A DNA stretch of 59,767 nt. Origin: Phenylobacterium sp. Lineage in GTDB: Bacteria; Pseudomonadota; Alphaproteobacteria; Caulobacterales; Caulobacteraceae. The DNA lies in NCBI RefSeq assembly GCF_030681155.1, contig NZ_JAUXXE010000003.1, forward strand, positions 1-59,767, read 5' to 3'. Within the stretch, counting starts at the first letter, position 1. Each line of letters opens with the position of its first letter. Under the pieces are notes generated by a model that was not told where the DNA came from, did no database searches, and worked only from the letters and a program-made list of their open reading frames with translations. A program made the position numbers and the translations under genes. Positions 50,732-59,108 of this stretch are shown piece by piece.

Positions 50732-51199
50732 CTATCGGCTGACCCGCGTATTGACGCCGTCGGACGTCACTCGGACCCGATCACCGACCCGGAAGTCGTT
50801 GACTCCGCCGGGTTGAACCACGGCCACGTTATTGCCGTTGTCCAGCTTGACGGTCAGTTCGAGGCCGGGCGTGTTCTGCGATCCCTGAATGGCGCTGCCG
50901 AGCGCGCCGCCGGCCACCGCACCGGCCACCGCGCCAGCCGCGTTAGCGGCCGTGCCGCCCCCGATCTGACTGCCGGCCAAGCCGCCAAGAACCGCACCGG
51001 TTCCAGTGCCGACCATGGTGCTGTCGGGGCGGATGTTCACCGGGCGAATACTGAGGATCGACCCGAATTCCACCGACTGCGCCCGCATCGCCTCACCGCG
51101 GCCGTAAGAATTGGCGGTCGGCGTCGCTGTACAGCCGGCAATGAGAAGTCCCGACACCAGAGCAGGGATCAAGAAAATGCGACGATCGTTAAGATTCAT
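50732..51199 (-). CDS. Glycine-zipper 2TM-domain lipoprotein, SlyB/Pcp-like
   Basis: A 155-residue outer-membrane lipoprotein candidate. The lipobox LIAGC follows a hydrophobic signal (residues about 9-23). The middle has a glycine zipper, VGTGTGAVLGGLAGSQIGGG and GAVAGAVAGGALGS, typical of the SlyB/Pcp/17-kDa antigen group, followed by a small beta domain (VKLDNGNNVAVVQPGG, FRVGDRVRVTSDG). GGAGAGCC precedes ATG 51199. SlyB proteins form rings in the outer membrane under envelope stress; applying that here is inference. Confidence 0.9.
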   Translation of the reverse strand: MNLNDRRIFLIPALVSGLLIAGCTATPTANSYGRGEAMRAQSVEFGSILSIRPVNIRPDSTMVGTGTGAVLGGLAGSQIGGGTAANAAGAVAGAVAGGALGSAIQGSQNTPGLELTVKLDNGNNVAVVQPGGVNDFRVGDRVRVTSDGVNTRVSR

Positions 51200-51560
51200 A
51201 TTGGCTCTCCAAGAGCTCCGCGACCCTATCGCCGCGCAACATTTTCCCCGACCGACTGAAATGGCTACACCACACTCATAGGTCGTCAAGGGTCGAATTT
51301 CGATCAATGCCTGTCGCTTACAGGCCGTGTCTCAACATGACAGTCGCCTGGTAAACTCTGCCTGAGCGCCAAAAACCAAATATAGATCAGCGCTTTCCGG
51401 GTACGAACCACAGGTTTCACCTGACGGGGGCGCATTGCCGACTGGCGGGGGTCTACCGATCGTCGACTCGTCGACACGTCTTCCCTTCGCCGCTGGTTGC
51501 GATCATGCTCGCCCATGCGGCGAGTAGTCGCCAAAAACAAGCCAGGGATGGGAGACGCCA
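51200..51560. other. 361-bp divergent intergenic region
   Basis: Holds the promoters of the lipoprotein and HdeD-like genes. Visible structures are a GCCTGT/ACAGGC hairpin (51309-51325), two adjacent GTCGAC sites (about 51461-51475) and a GGCGA/TCGCC dyad (about 51517-51530). No frame with a start signal and no FNR/FixK box (TTGAT-N4-ATCAA) was found. Confidence 0.5.
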
Positions 51561-52124
51561 ATGGCAGCTTTCAGGTTCACATCCGACGAGACGGCGGCTG
51601 AACCCGTATGGGTTCGTGCGCTGCTTGGCGGCGTCCTGCTCCTCGGCGGGATTTTCGTGTTGGCCGACATCATGCTGGTCAAGACCGTCAGCGCCTTGGT
51701 CATAGGCGGCGCGGCCGTCGTCGCCGGCGGGTTCGAGCTCATCCACGCCTTCTGGACCAAGGGCTGGGCCAGCGCGACGCCGCGCATCCTGCTCGGTTTC
51801 CTCTATGTGGTGTTCGGCGTCGTCCTGCTCACCCAGCCAGCCTTCCGGGGCGTGTTCCTGACCTACGCCCTTGGTTTCGCCCTGGTGCTGTCCGGACTGG
51901 TTCGCTTGCCGGTCGGCTTCCGACTGCGCACCTCGATCGGGCGCCTGCTGATCATGCTGTCCGGCGTGTTCGGAATCGTCGCGGGTCTGATCATACTGAG
52001 TGGCTGGCCGATCTCAGGCATCCAGGTGATCGGCGCCCTGCTGGCGATCGACCTGATCTCCCAGGGCATCGGCTGGCTGGTGGTCGCCTGGTGGCGCGGC
52101 CCGGGCTTGTCATCCGCCCTCTAG
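51561..52124 (+). CDS. HdeD-family membrane protein (DUF308), second copy
   Basis: A 187-residue membrane protein with six helices, same family as 24307-24900 but with low similarity. Typical segments: VRALLGGVLLLGGIFVLADI, ARILLGFLYVVFGVVLL-like TPRILLGFLYVVFGV, and LLIMLSGVFGIVAGLIILS. AGGGATGGGAG precedes ATG 51561. It lies directly upstream of fixK on the same strand with a 120-base gap; being next to an oxygen regulator and the cbb3 genes makes a low-oxygen stress role conceivable, but only by position. Confidence 0.88.
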   Translation: MAAFRFTSDETAAEPVWVRALLGGVLLLGGIFVLADIMLVKTVSALVIGGAAVVAGGFELIHAFWTKGWASATPRILLGFLYVVFGVVLLTQPAFRGVFLTYALGFALVLSGLVRLPVGFRLRTSIGRLLIMLSGVFGIVAGLIILSGWPISGIQVIGALLAIDLISQGIGWLVVAWWRGPGLSSAL

Positions 52125-52244
52125 AGCGGCGAGTTGGCGGGGCGACTCGGCAACTCCGTAGCTTTACTTAGGGGACGCTCCGGAATTTTGGGCCCGCAGC
52201 CTAGGGTCTAGCTTCGAGATCAGCCGATGGAGGGCGTGATCTTG

Positions 52245-52895
52245 ATGCACATGGTCAATGAGTTCCGCGCCGCGCCTCGCGAACTGAGCCAGCCCACCGA
52301 CCTGATGGGCGCGATCGGCGTTCGTATGGCCTTTGCCAAGGACGAGGAGATCTACGGCCAAGGCGAGGCGACCGATTTCGTCTATCGCCTCGTGCACGGC
52401 ACGGTCCGCACCTCGCATTTCATGGCCGACGGCCGCCGTCCGATTGGCGACTTCTATTATGACGGCGAGCTCTTTGGTCTGGAGACCCGCTCCCAGCACG
52501 GCCTCACCGCCGAGGCGTTGAGCGACTGCATCGTCCTGGTCGCCAGCCGCAAAGCGCTCATCGCGGCCGGCGGGGACGAAGAACTTCGACAACTCATCTG
52601 GAAGGCGACCGTGCGCGACCTTGATCGCGCGCGCGAACATCTGAGCCTGCTCGTCCGCAAGAGCGCGTCGGAACGGGTCGCCAGCTTTCTGATGGGTCTG
52701 GCCGATCGGTGCTGTGACGAGGTCGTTGAATTGGCCATGGGCCGCCAGGACATGGCTGACTATCTTGGCCTGACCATTGAGACGGTGTCGCGGATGATCA
52801 CTCAGTTGCAGTCGGCGAAGGTCGTGGAGTTCAAGTCCTGTCGGCAGTTCCGCATCACCGACCGGGACGCTCTGCTGGACATGGCGGCCGGCTAA
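52245..52895 (+). CDS. fixK: Crp/Fnr-family regulator, FixK-like
   Basis: A 216-residue transcription factor: cyclic-nucleotide-like sensor domain (about 20-125), dimerisation helix, and C-terminal winged helix with the recognition helix TIETVSRMITQLQ. Its E-x-x-S-R contact residues predict binding to TTGA-type FNR/FixK boxes. It lacks the N-terminal cysteine cluster of Fnr, so it probably does not sense oxygen directly and, as FixK, would be induced through a two-component system such as FixLJ. ATG 52245 has GGAGG at 52229-52233; ATG 52227 is also possible. It converges with the cco operon, its probable target. Confidence 0.93.
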   Translation: MHMVNEFRAAPRELSQPTDLMGAIGVRMAFAKDEEIYGQGEATDFVYRLVHGTVRTSHFMADGRRPIGDFYYDGELFGLETRSQHGLTAEALSDCIVLVASRKALIAAGGDEELRQLIWKATVRDLDRAREHLSLLVRKSASERVASFLMGLADRCCDEVVELAMGRQDMADYLGLTIETVSRMITQLQSAKVVEFKSCRQFRITDRDALLDMAAG

Positions 52896-52999
52896 GCCCC
52901 AGCCTCGCCCGGCGAACTTCGCGGGCCGACTGCATCACAAAACAAGCTCGCGCGGTTCGGCGGACCGGGTGCTGAGCACCGCGCTCACGCCTCGCGCGC

Positions 53000-53167
53000 C
53001 TAAGCCTCACGTGCGTCAGGCCTGTCCAACGGGTCCTCGATCAGGATGCGTGAGGCGTCGCCCATCGGGTCGTCGTACTGGCCGCTACGCAGCGTCCACC
53101 AGAATGCGCCCAGCCCCACCAGCGCGATCATCACCGACAGCGGCGCGAGAAGCATGAAGATGCTCAT
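53000..53167 (-). CDS. ccoS: cbb3 oxidase maturation protein CcoS
   Basis: A 55-residue membrane protein needed for heme/copper insertion into cbb3 oxidase. One N-terminal helix (MLLAPLSVMIALVGLGAFWW) is followed by the family motif LRSGQYDDPMGDASRIL (core SGQYDDPMGDASRI). ATG 53167 overlaps the ccoI stop (ATGA). It is the last gene of the ccoNOQP-GHIS unit. Confidence 0.96.
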   Translation of the reverse strand: MSIFMLLAPLSVMIALVGLGAFWWTLRSGQYDDPMGDASRILIEDPLDRPDAREA

Positions 53168-55338
53168 GAGGTTTTTCCTCGCCCGGTCCGCAGGGCGTTC
53201 AAGGTGACCGCCAGCGACGATCCGGACATGGCGAGCGCCGCGACGAAGGGGTTGATGAACCCGAACATGGCCGCGGGCGCGGCGATGAGATTGTAGAGCG
53301 CGGCGAAAGCGAAGTTCTCCAACGCCCTGCGGCGCGCCGAACGCGCCACATCGAGCGCGGCGACCACCGCGCCAAGCCCCTCGCCCGAAAACACCAGATC
53401 GGCGGCGTTCTGGCTGGCGTCGAGCGCCGAGCCGGGCGCCATGGCGGCATGGGCGTTGGCGAGCGCCGGAGCGTCGTTGAGGCCGTCCCCGACCATCAGC
53501 ACACGGCGTCCGTCGCGGCCGCGCGCGGCGATCGCCTCGGACTTCTCGGCCGGCGTGAGGCCGGCGCGCCAGGTTTCAATGCCGAGCGCGGCCGCGACCT
53601 TGGCCACCGGCGCGGCGAGATCGCCGGAGAGTATCTCGACGGTCAGGCCTCTCTGGCGCAAGGCCGCGATGGTTTCGGCTGCGTCGGGGCGGATAGCATC
53701 GGCGAAGGCGAAGCGAATTTTGGTGTCGTCATCGAAGCCGAACCATAGTTCGGTTTCGCTGGGGGCCGCGCCTGGCACGCCCACGAAGCCGGCGCGGCCA
53801 AGCCGGGCGCGGCGCCCCGCGATCCAGCCTTCGACGCCTTGGCCAGGTGTTTCAGTCACATCTTCGGCCAGGGAGGAAACCCCAGCCTGGGCCGACAACG
53901 CCCTGGCGAGGGGGTGAGCCGACGCTCGCGCCAACGGCGCGGCCATCGCGATGGCCGCGGGGATCGGATCGAGCAAACGCGGACGCCCCTCGGTCAGGAC
54001 GCCGGTCTTGTCGAAAACCACGTGATCGACCTCGGCCAACCGCTCGAGCGCCGCCCCGGACTTGACCAGCACGCCGCGTCGGAACAGCCGTGCTGAGGCG
54101 GTGATCTGCACCGCCGGTACGGCCAGGCCGAGCGCGCAGGGGCAGGTGATGATCAGGACAGCGACCGCCCGCAACAGGGCCTCACGCGGGCCAAGCCCCA
54201 AGGCCCAACCACCCAGGAAGGTGATCGCCGCGGCGCTATGCACCACCGGCACGTAGAGGGCCGCAGCCTTGTCGGCCAGACGCACATAGAGCGAGCGCGA
54301 CTGCGCCCCGGCCTCGACCAGCCGCGCGATGGCGGCGACGGCCGAGTCCTCCGACCGCGCGGTCGCGCGCAGGCGCAGCGTTCCGGTGAGATTCAGCGCG
54401 CCGGCGCGACAGATGTCGTTTAGCCCGGCGCGAACCGGCGCTGTCTCGCCAGTCAGCAGGGCGTTGTCGAGCTCCGACACGCCGCCCTCGATCACGCCAT
54501 CCACTGGGATACGCTCGCCGGGCCGCACCAGCAAAAGGTCTCCTGCGCGGACGTCGTCCAGAGGCGTGCGATGCTCCACGCCTCCCTCGCCCACCACCAC
54601 CGCGGCAGGCGCCTGCATCGCCAGCAGGTCGGAGGCGGCGCTGCGGGCGTTGGCGCGCAGTCGATGGTCCAGCCACCGACCGATCAGCAGCAGGAAAAGA
54701 AGCGAAACGGCGGCGTCGAAATAGGTGTCCGCGCCGCCGAGGACGGTTTCCACGAAACTGATGAGCAGGGTCAGGATCACGCCGATGGAGATCGGCACGT
54801 CCATGTTCGCCCGACCCTTGCGAAGCGATCGCCAGGCCGAGGTGAAGAACGGCATGCCCGCGTAGATCGCGCAGGGAGCGGCGATCGCCGCGCTCATCCA
54901 CTGCATCAAGGTCCGGGTCGCCGGCCCCAGTTCCTGGCCAAACAGCCCGGCCCAGATCGGCACCGAAAACATCATCGCATTGCCGGCGCCGAAGGCGGCC
55001 ACGCCCAGCGCCATGCTCAGGCGCCGCCCCTCGGCGTCATGGGCGGCGAGCGCCTTGGCCGGATCGAACGGCGTGGCCGGGTAGCCGAGGCCGTCGAGCC
55101 GTTCCAGCACCGCGCCGGCGTCGTCGCGGCCGCGCTCAAAGGCGACGGAGAGCTTGCCAGTCGTCAGGTTCAGCCGCGCCGAGGACACGCTCGGCATGGC
55201 GGTGATCTCGCGCTCGATCTTCGAAAGGCACGCCGCGCAGCGCGCGCCCTTGACCAGCAAGTCTATCGACGGCCGCCCATCCTCCCCGTCCCGCATGAAC
55301 GCCGAGAAGTCCTGGTGTTCCAGCACATGTGAAGTCAT
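53164..55338 (-). CDS. ccoI: Copper-translocating P1B-type ATPase CcoI/FixI
   Basis: Delivers copper for cbb3 oxidase assembly. The 724-residue protein has an N-terminal HMA domain with C34-A-A-C37, eight membrane helices, the metal-site CPC in ITCPCALGLAVP, the phosphorylation site DKTGVLTEG, HP in ASAHPLARAL and the hinge GDGLNDAPAL. ATG 55338 overlaps the ccoH stop (ATGA); ATG 55344 adds two residues. The assembly role is from family knowledge and position between ccoH and ccoS. Confidence 0.97.
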   Translation of the reverse strand: MTSHVLEHQDFSAFMRDGEDGRPSIDLLVKGARCAACLSKIEREITAMPSVSSARLNLTTGKLSVAFERGRDDAGAVLERLDGLGYPATPFDPAKALAAHDAEGRRLSMALGVAAFGAGNAMMFSVPIWAGLFGQELGPATRTLMQWMSAAIAAPCAIYAGMPFFTSAWRSLRKGRANMDVPISIGVILTLLISFVETVLGGADTYFDAAVSLLFLLLIGRWLDHRLRANARSAASDLLAMQAPAAVVVGEGGVEHRTPLDDVRAGDLLLVRPGERIPVDGVIEGGVSELDNALLTGETAPVRAGLNDICRAGALNLTGTLRLRATARSEDSAVAAIARLVEAGAQSRSLYVRLADKAAALYVPVVHSAAAITFLGGWALGLGPREALLRAVAVLIITCPCALGLAVPAVQITASARLFRRGVLVKSGAALERLAEVDHVVFDKTGVLTEGRPRLLDPIPAAIAMAAPLARASAHPLARALSAQAGVSSLAEDVTETPGQGVEGWIAGRRARLGRAGFVGVPGAAPSETELWFGFDDDTKIRFAFADAIRPDAAETIAALRQRGLTVEILSGDLAAPVAKVAAALGIETWRAGLTPAEKSEAIAARGRDGRRVLMVGDGLNDAPALANAHAAMAPGSALDASQNAADLVFSGEGLGAVVAALDVARSARRRALENFAFAALYNLIAAPAAMFGFINPFVAALAMSGSSLAVTLNALRTGRGKTS

Positions 55339-55817
55339 GGCCATGTCAGTCGGCGCTCCCCTTCAAAGAGCTCCGAACCGGCGCCTTGGGCGGCGAAGTG
55401 CAGATCCCAGGCCCCCGAGCCGGGGCCGGCCTTGGCGACATAGCGGCCGGCGGAGACTTCGGAGAACTTCAGGCCAATCTGGCCCGCCTGGGTGGCGGGA
55501 CGCCGCAACACGCCCTCGACCTTCAGGCCCGTGAGGAGCTTGCCAGCGCGGTCGCGCAAAGCGACCTCCACGCCCTCCGCCGCGTTCGTCGCCGTCGCGC
55601 TCCAGCCCAGTTCGGCTTGGGCGCGACGCTGGGCGACGGTGCGGTTAAAGCCTATCCCGTCCTCGTACGGCGTCTCGGACACCTGTCCCGGGAAGGTGCG
55701 GTAGGCCGCGACCAGGAAGTAGGCGTTCACGGCGATGATCACCCCGAAGAAGGCGATGACCGCGAAGAGGACGTGGCGCCCACTGATGCGGAAGCCGGGC
55801 TCGTTCGGAGACGTCAT
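55335..55817 (-). CDS. ccoH: cbb3 oxidase assembly protein CcoH/FixH
   Basis: A 160-residue protein with one N-terminal helix (VLFAVIAFFGVIIAVNAYFLV, about residues 14-34) and a periplasmic beta domain, typical of FixH. The family pattern ETPYEDGIGFNRTVAQRRAQAELGW is present (core YEDGIGFN). Its ATG overlaps the ccoG stop by four bases, and its TGA overlaps ccoI. Confidence 0.95.
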   Translation of the reverse strand: MTSPNEPGFRISGRHVLFAVIAFFGVIIAVNAYFLVAAYRTFPGQVSETPYEDGIGFNRTVAQRRAQAELGWSATATNAAEGVEVALRDRAGKLLTGLKVEGVLRRPATQAGQIGLKFSEVSAGRYVAKAGPGSGAWDLHFAAQGAGSELFEGERRLTWP

Positions 55818-57322
55818 TGGCTGTTCGCAGCTCCAGACAGGAAGGTGGTGACCGTCCGCATTTCCTCGCGCGACGACCGCACAACGAAGGTCGCCGGCAG
55901 GTTCGGCGCGCTCAGCGCCTCGGGCGGCAAGGTGACGAACACACGAACGGCGCGGACTTCGTTGGCCGGAACCTCGACCGTGATGGTCTTTGCGGTCACT
56001 ACCGATCCCGGCGTCTTCAGCACCGCGGCGGGCTGCCCCTCCAAGGCGATCGTCATCTGCTCGGGCTGGAAGCTGCGGTTGGCGACCTTCAAGGTGTAGC
56101 CGTTGCGAACAGCGCCATCGTGCAGACGCACGAACACCGGATTTCGGTCCCGCAGCACGTGCAGGTCCAGCGTCGTGCGTGTCGCCAAACCCCAGATCAT
56201 CAGGGCAGACAGCGCCGCCAGGGCTACGGCGTAGAACACCGTCCGCGAGCGTACCAAGCGGTAGACAGCCGGCCGGCCGGCGGCGCGAGCCTCGACCGCA
56301 GCGTCGGTGTCATAGGCGATCAGGGCGGTCGGGCGATCGACCTTGATCATCACCTCGTCGCAGGCGTCGATGCAGAGGCCGCAATTGATGCACTCAAGCT
56401 GGGAGCCATCGCGGATGTCGATGCCCATCGGGCAGGCGGTGACGCACTGGTTGCAGTCGACGCAGTCGCCACGCCCGCTCCAATCGGTCCCCTTCTTGTG
56501 GGCGCCGCGCGGCTCGCCCCGGTCATGGCGATAGGTGACCTGCAGGGAATTGGCGTCGAGCATCGCGCCCTGGATGCGCGGCCAAGGGCACATGTAGACG
56601 CAGACCTGCTCGCGCATCAGTCCGGCGAAGACATAGGTCGTGAAGGTCAGCAGGGCGGCGAAGACGTAGCCGGTGATCGGCCCCTGCCCGATCCAGAAAT
56701 CGTGCAGGAGACTCGGCGCGTCATGGAAATAGAAGATCCATGCGCCGCCGGTGGCGAAGGCGATCGCCAGCCAGACCGCGTGCTTGCCGATCTTCCGCCA
56801 GGCCTTGTTGAAGGACCAGGGCGCCGCGTCGAGCCGCATGCGGGCGTTGCGATCGCCTTCGAACATCCGCTCGACATAGATGAACAGGTCGGTCCAGACC
56901 GTCTGTGGGCATGAGTAACCGCACCACAGCCGGCCGAACAGTGCGGTGACCAGGAAGAGGGCCAACGCAGCGATCACCAGCAGGCCGGTGATGAAATGCA
57001 CCTCCTGCGGCCAGAGCTGGATGTCGAAGAAGTAAAAGCGTCGGCCAGCGAAATCGACCAGCACCGCCTGGTCGGGAAGATTTCCCGGTCGGGACCAGCG
57101 GATCCACGGCGTCACGTAATAGATCGCCAAGGTGGCGATCAGGACCGCCCACTTGATCGCCCGCCACCGGCCATGGACCAGCTTTGGATAGATCGGCGTA
57201 CGCGGCTTGTACAAACCGCCGCCCGGACCTCCGCTGGCGCGGACCCGAGCGGCGGCCGAGACAGGACCCTTGCCGGTGGGGGCCGGCTTGGAGGGCTGGG
57301 TCCGGTCTATGACGACAGTCAT
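55814..57322 (-). CDS. ccoG: cbb3 oxidase accessory ferredoxin-like protein CcoG/FixG
   Basis: A 502-residue polytopic membrane iron-sulfur protein, reported to reduce copper for cbb3 assembly. Five or six helices; in the middle is CGYSCPQTVW and CVYMCPWPRIQGAML (core VYMCPWPR). Two 4Fe-4S motifs follow: CVDCNQCVTACP and CINCGLCIDACD. The C-terminal immunoglobulin-like FixG domain is complete. ATG 57322 begins seven bases after ccoP ends. Confidence 0.97.
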   Translation of the reverse strand: MTVVIDRTQPSKPAPTGKGPVSAAARVRASGGPGGGLYKPRTPIYPKLVHGRWRAIKWAVLIATLAIYYVTPWIRWSRPGNLPDQAVLVDFAGRRFYFFDIQLWPQEVHFITGLLVIAALALFLVTALFGRLWCGYSCPQTVWTDLFIYVERMFEGDRNARMRLDAAPWSFNKAWRKIGKHAVWLAIAFATGGAWIFYFHDAPSLLHDFWIGQGPITGYVFAALLTFTTYVFAGLMREQVCVYMCPWPRIQGAMLDANSLQVTYRHDRGEPRGAHKKGTDWSGRGDCVDCNQCVTACPMGIDIRDGSQLECINCGLCIDACDEVMIKVDRPTALIAYDTDAAVEARAAGRPAVYRLVRSRTVFYAVALAALSALMIWGLATRTTLDLHVLRDRNPVFVRLHDGAVRNGYTLKVANRSFQPEQMTIALEGQPAAVLKTPGSVVTAKTITVEVPANEVRAVRVFVTLPPEALSAPNLPATFVVRSSREEMRTVTTFLSGAANSQ

Positions 57323-57328
57323 GGCGCT

Positions 57329-58195
57329 CTATTGCCCCCCGGCGTTGGCGTGGATGTAGACGGCCAGCGCCTTCAAGGTTTCGGGATCGAAGCGGTTCTT
57401 CCAGGACGGCATGACGCCGCCCTTGCCGGCCCAGATCTGCCCGCGGATATCGGCGCGCGAGGAACCGTAGAGCCACTCTTGGTCGGTCAGGTTCGGCGCG
57501 CCCTTGGTCTGGTCGCCCAGTCCGGCCGGGCCGTGGCACGAGGCGCATTGAGCCTCATAGATCGGCGCGGCGCGCGTCACCGCGGCGGCGTCGGCCTTGC
57601 GCCGCGAAAGCGCAACCACGTACTCGGTGAGGTCGCCGATTTCGGCCGCGGTCAGCATCTGGTCGCGACCAAATGCCGGCATCTGCGAGAACCGGGTGTC
57701 TGGATGATCCGAGCGGATGCCGACCTCGATGGTCCGGTGAATGTCGCTGAGCGAGCCGCCCCACAGCCACACGTCGTCGCGCAGGTTGGCGTAGCCCTTG
57801 GTCCCGACGCCGCCGGTGCCGTGGCAGGTTGCGCAGTTGTCGCCGAAGACCGACTGGCCGATCGCCTGGGCGTAGGCCTGCAGCTCGGGGTCAGCCTCGA
57901 TTTCCTCGAGCGAAGCCTTCTGCAGCTTGGCCGCCTGCGCGCCGCGCAGCTCCTTCAGGCCCTGCAGCTCGCGCACCACGTCGGCGCGGTCCGATTGCCC
58001 GAGAACGCCTTTCGTGTAGCCGCTGACACCCGGCCAGGCCGGCATCAGCACCCAATACACGATGGCCACCACGATCCCGGCGTAGAATACGTACAGCCAC
58101 CAGCGCGGCAGCGGATTATCCAGCTCGCGGATGCCGTCCCACTCGTGGCCCGTGGTCTCGACGCCCGTGACCTCGTCGGTCTCACGCTTCGACAT
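57329..58195 (-). CDS. ccoP: cbb3 oxidase diheme subunit CcoP
   Basis: Membrane-bound diheme cytochrome c, 288 residues, passing electrons to CcoO/CcoN. Helices at about 32-51 in the N-terminus; heme c sites CATCH (121-125) and CASCH (217-221), with axial Met in MPAF and MPSW. ATG 58195 overlaps the ccoQ end by 14 bases; an ATG at 58207 is possible but less likely. Confidence 0.96.
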   Translation of the reverse strand: MSKRETDEVTGVETTGHEWDGIRELDNPLPRWWLYVFYAGIVVAIVYWVLMPAWPGVSGYTKGVLGQSDRADVVRELQGLKELRGAQAAKLQKASLEEIEADPELQAYAQAIGQSVFGDNCATCHGTGGVGTKGYANLRDDVWLWGGSLSDIHRTIEVGIRSDHPDTRFSQMPAFGRDQMLTAAEIGDLTEYVVALSRRKADAAAVTRAAPIYEAQCASCHGPAGLGDQTKGAPNLTDQEWLYGSSRADIRGQIWAGKGGVMPSWKNRFDPETLKALAVYIHANAGGQ

Positions 58196-58361
58196 CGGGA
58201 GCCTCATTGTCTTGTAGGGGAAGGCTGGCGAGGCGCTTGAACGCCGCGCCGTTACGGGGCCAAAGCGCATAGGCGACGCCGCAGGCGAAGATGGCGGAGA
58301 AGTAGATCAGCCCGCCCTGCTGGGCGAAGCGCGCCACGGTTTCGTAGGTCAAGTCGCTCAT
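58182..58361 (-). CDS. ccoQ: cbb3 oxidase small subunit CcoQ
   Basis: A 59-residue single-helix protein (helix about residues 18-35), stabilising the cbb3 complex. ATG 58361 overlaps the ccoO stop (ATGA), and its 3' end overlaps ccoP. The ALWPRN segment after the helix is typical of CcoQ. Confidence 0.92.
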   Translation of the reverse strand: MSDLTYETVARFAQQGGLIYFSAIFACGVAYALWPRNGAAFKRLASLPLQDNEAPDVEA

Positions 58362-59092
58362 CGCCGGTTCTCCGGCGCCTCGGCCTGGTAGGTCGAGAAA
58401 TCGACCAGGGTGCCGAGCATCTGGAGATAGGCCACCAGGGCGTCCATCTCGGTCAGGCGATCAGGATCGCCGTCGAAGTCGCGCTGCAGGACCTTGCCGC
58501 CATAGCGGTTCTGGAACTTGGTCGGCGCGGCGAATGGGTCGGCCTGGGTCTCAAGATCTTCCTTGGCGTTGTCGATCATGTCCTGGGTGTAGGGCACGCC
58601 CACCCGGGTCATGGCCCGGATCTTGTCCTCGATCGCCCGGTAGTCGAGCGTCTTCTTGGCCAGGAAGGCGTAGGGCGGCATGACCGATTCCGGCACCACC
58701 GAGCGGGGGTCGATCAGGTGGTCGGTGTGCCAGCCGTCGGAGTACTTGCCCCCGACGCGCGCCAGGTCAGGCCCGGTGCGTTTCGACCCCCACTGGAACG
58801 GGTGGTCGTACATGCTCTCGGCCGCCAGGCTGTAGTGACCATAGCGTTCGACCTCGTCGCGCAGCGGGCGGATCATCTGCGAGTGGCAGGTGTAGCAGCC
58901 CTCGCGGATGTAGATGTCGCGGCCTTCGAGCTCGAGCGGGGTGTAGGGCCGCACGCCCTCCACCTTCTCGATGGTGCTCTCCAGATAGAAGAGCGGCGCG
59001 ATCTCAACGATGCCGCCGATCGAGACGACGATCAGGATGGCGATGACGAGCGGCAGCGAGTTGCGCTCAAGCTTGGTGTGATGTTTCCACAT
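58358..59092 (-). CDS. ccoO: cbb3 oxidase monoheme subunit CcoO
   Basis: Membrane-anchored c-type cytochrome of 244 residues. N-terminal helix about 13-35, heme site CYTCHS (C66, C69, H70), then [15 protein letters not shown] and [16 protein letters not shown], both typical of CcoO/FixO. ATG 59092 lies 16 bases past the ccoN stop. Confidence 0.97.
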   Translation of the reverse strand: MWKHHTKLERNSLPLVIAILIVVSIGGIVEIAPLFYLESTIEKVEGVRPYTPLELEGRDIYIREGCYTCHSQMIRPLRDEVERYGHYSLAAESMYDHPFQWGSKRTGPDLARVGGKYSDGWHTDHLIDPRSVVPESVMPPYAFLAKKTLDYRAIEDKIRAMTRVGVPYTQDMIDNAKEDLETQADPFAAPTKFQNRYGGKVLQRDFDGDPDRLTEMDALVAYLQMLGTLVDFSTYQAEAPENRR

Positions 59093-59108
59093 GGTGTGAT
59101 TAAGGCCC

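Noticed and set aside
52243..52259. TTGAT-GCACATG-GTCAA resembling an FNR/FixK box at the fixK start
   Set aside because: The spacer is 7 instead of 4 bases and it lies over the start codon.
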